NCBI GenBank assembly: GCA_012032965.1
Contig: JAAUPT010000007.1
Span: 1 to 14,467 of the forward strand
Direction of reading: 5' to 3'
Length of the DNA stretch: 14,467 nt
Source of the DNA: Nitrospira sp.
GTDB lineage: Bacteria; Nitrospirota; Nitrospiria; Nitrospirales; Nitrospiraceae
Shown here piece after piece: positions 13,082 to 14,467 of the stretch (within the stretch, counting starts at the first letter, position 1; each line of letters starts with the position of its first letter). The notes under the pieces are model-generated. The model was not told the origin of the DNA. It saw only the letters and a list, made by a program, of their open reading frames with translations, and searched no databases. The position numbers and the translations under genes are program-made.

Positions 13082-13399
13082 TCAGCCCCTGGGTGAAGGG
13101 GTTTGCGACAACTGTTTGACGAGTGCCAGCAGCGGGGTGCGATAACAGTCAACGAGATCGCTAAATTCTTCGACCAAATCGTTCGTGAATGATGACCCTG
13201 GATGGATGTTGGCGAATGCCGCACCCTGTTGACCTCCAACCGAATTTGAGATGAGCGATGCAGTATGTGCTTTCCATTTTGCGATTCGTTCGGCTCCGGC
13301 CACGGTGTTCAAATCTTGAAGAGTCTGACTCGCAATAGCCTCCAGTTCCTTAAGTTGCTGGAGAACGATGGAAACGCCATTTGGTACGTCAGGTGACAC
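13082..13399 (-). CDS. Small protein of unknown function between pdxA and rsmA
   Basis: I do not recognise this protein of about 105 residues. It has no signal peptide or membrane helix. Its N-terminal half is probably helical (VLQQLKELEAIASQTLQDLN), followed by a segment AERIAKWKAHTASLISNSVG, a glycine-rich turn, and a second helical part NDLVEEFSDLVDCYRTPLLA. The start is uncertain. GTG 13399 has AAAGGA ten bases upstream and overlaps the pdxA end by 11 bases, typical of translational coupling; a TTG at 13450 would extend it by 17 residues inside pdxA. The stop lies two bases before the rsmA start. The tight packing argues for a real, co-translated gene. Confidence 0.7.
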   Translation of the reverse strand: MSPDVPNGVSIVLQQLKELEAIASQTLQDLNTVAGAERIAKWKAHTASLISNSVGGQQGAAFANIHPGSSFTNDLVEEFSDLVDCYRTPLLALVKQLSQTPSPRG

Positions 13400-14417
13400 G
13401 TCTGGATAGTCCTTTCTTGACGTGCCGACGCCTGGTCTTGGTCTGTGCAATGTGTGCAGCCAGTTTCATGGCCTCTACGAGACTCCCTGGATCCGCAATT
13501 CCTCGCCCAACGATGTCAAAGGCGGTGCCATGATCGACCGAGGTGCGTATGATAGGGAGCCCTACCGTAAGATTCACACACGTGCCGAACGAGACGAGTT
13601 TCAACGGTATCAAGCCTTGATCATGGTAGAGGGCCACAATGCCATCATAGTGTCCTTTGACGGCTTTTCCGAACAAGGTATCAGCCGGCAGAGGATCGCT
13701 CGCCTGGATGCCTTGTCGTTGGGCCGAACGCGTAGCAGGAAGAATGACGCGAGCTTCCTCGTCGCCGAACAGGCCGTGCTCACCCGCATGAGGATTGAGG
13801 GCAGCCACTCCGATTTTTGGGCGCTTGATTCCGAACAATGTTGTCAGTGCAAGGTGAGCCAAGCGAATCGCCTTTTCAATTTTCACTTGGGTAAGCAGCG
13901 ACGAAAGATCTCTGATCGCAACGTGAGTCGTGACGAACATCACTCGTAACCGTCCTCCCACAATCATCATACCCGACTCGTTTGTGTGGGTCAGCTCTGC
14001 CAGCAATTCAGTGTGGCCTGGGTAGTGACAGCCGGCCATATGGATGGCTTCTTTGTTGATGGGAGCTGTGACCATCCCGTCGATACAACCCAGCTGGGCC
14101 AGTTCCACGGCTTTCTTGATGAAGGTCACTGATGCCGCACCTGTGTCTGCAGCCGCGCGGCCAGGCCTGAATGTTCGTAATGGGGGAATCAGCGGGTCCA
14201 GTACGGCGACGGTTCCTCTGCGGGGCAGTGAGGCCGCATGATCATCAACACGGCATACGCTTAGCTTGAGTCTCAAGGCCTTGATCGTTCGCTCCATTAT
14301 GGGAAGCGACCCAACTACGATCGATCGGCACACGGTCTGCAAGCGAGGCTCTGATAGCGCCTTGGCAATGACTTCAGGGCCAATACCGGCGGGGTCTCCC
14401 ATCGTGATTCCCAACAA
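13389..14417 (-). CDS. pdxA: 4-hydroxythreonine-4-phosphate dehydrogenase
   Basis: PdxA oxidises 4-phosphohydroxy-L-threonine with NAD(P)+ in the DXP-dependent pathway to pyridoxal 5'-phosphate; the product decarboxylates to the aminoacetone phosphate used by PdxJ. The 342-aa frame has the N-terminal signature GITMGDPAGIGPEVIAKAL and the substrate region GMVTAPINKEAIHMAG. The three metal-ligand histidines of the family are present in PGHTELLA, NPHAGEHG and YHDQGLIPLK. A C-terminal VDHGTAFDIVGRGIADPGSL follows. The listed start is a TTG without a ribosome site; the frame is open, with no ATG, to the window edge, so translation may begin beyond it. The last residues (RRRHVKKGLSRR) overlap the next gene. 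The order pdxA then rsmA is shared with enterobacteria. Confidence 0.95.
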   Translation of the reverse strand: MLGITMGDPAGIGPEVIAKALSEPRLQTVCRSIVVGSLPIMERTIKALRLKLSVCRVDDHAASLPRRGTVAVLDPLIPPLRTFRPGRAAADTGAASVTFIKKAVELAQLGCIDGMVTAPINKEAIHMAGCHYPGHTELLAELTHTNESGMMIVGGRLRVMFVTTHVAIRDLSSLLTQVKIEKAIRLAHLALTTLFGIKRPKIGVAALNPHAGEHGLFGDEEARVILPATRSAQRQGIQASDPLPADTLFGKAVKGHYDGIVALYHDQGLIPLKLVSFGTCVNLTVGLPIIRTSVDHGTAFDIVGRGIADPGSLVEAMKLAAHIAQTKTRRRHVKKGLSRRVT

Positions 14418-14467
14418 AGGGAGTGGAGACGGCGATGATCTACTTCTGGATAATAGCGGTTTAGTTG

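Noticed and set aside
13422..13949. 175-aa plus-strand frame opposite pdxA
   Set aside because: It is antisense to a fully conserved pdxA coding region.

Overview
The window looks like a chromosomal stretch from a free-living Gram-negative bacterium. Signs are a lipoprotein, a periplasmic TPR protein, peptidoglycan recycling and peptidoglycan-anchored motor-type proteins. Gene content and protein style recall Nitrospira/Nitrospirota, but that assignment is an inference from general knowledge; there is no rRNA to confirm it. I see no tRNA, rRNA, IS element, phage gene or CRISPR array.

Layout. Bases 1-1800 (+ strand, one small gene on -) hold the 3' part of an RluA/RluD-type pseudouridine synthase gene, an unrecognised 141-aa protein, a small zinc-ribbon protein and a GNAT acetyltransferase. 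Bases 2127-4774 (-) are a cluster A-I metal (probably zinc) ABC importer in the order binding protein, ATPase, permease. Bases 4917-6623 (+) carry anmK and a DUF2726 membrane protein. Next come a YbgF/CpoB-like TPR protein (-), a right-handed beta-helix repeat protein (+), a receiver-GGDEF diguanylate cyclase (-) and a small lipoprotein (-). After a 604-base gene-free stretch, bases 10391-12202 (+) encode a two-gene MotA/ExbB-like plus OmpA/MotB-like pair that resembles ZorA-ZorB of the Zorya anti-phage systems, with no Zorya effector beside it. The last block (-) is pdxA, a small unknown gene and rsmA, a housekeeping operon order related to surA-pdxA-rsmA of other bacteria.

Two things stand out. 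First, the orphan ZorAB-like pair has a short cytoplasmic tail and sits directly against a convergent housekeeping operon. This is the best candidate for an undescribed system, either a minimal proton-driven defence or envelope motor or a remnant of one. Second, three conserved genes (the pseudouridine synthase, the metal-importer ATPase and rsmA) are each broken by what looks like a single-base indel, and the correct protein continues in another frame. Since rsmA and its neighbours are normally intact, sequencing or assembly indels are the simplest explanation. Other coding boundaries here should be read with that in mind.
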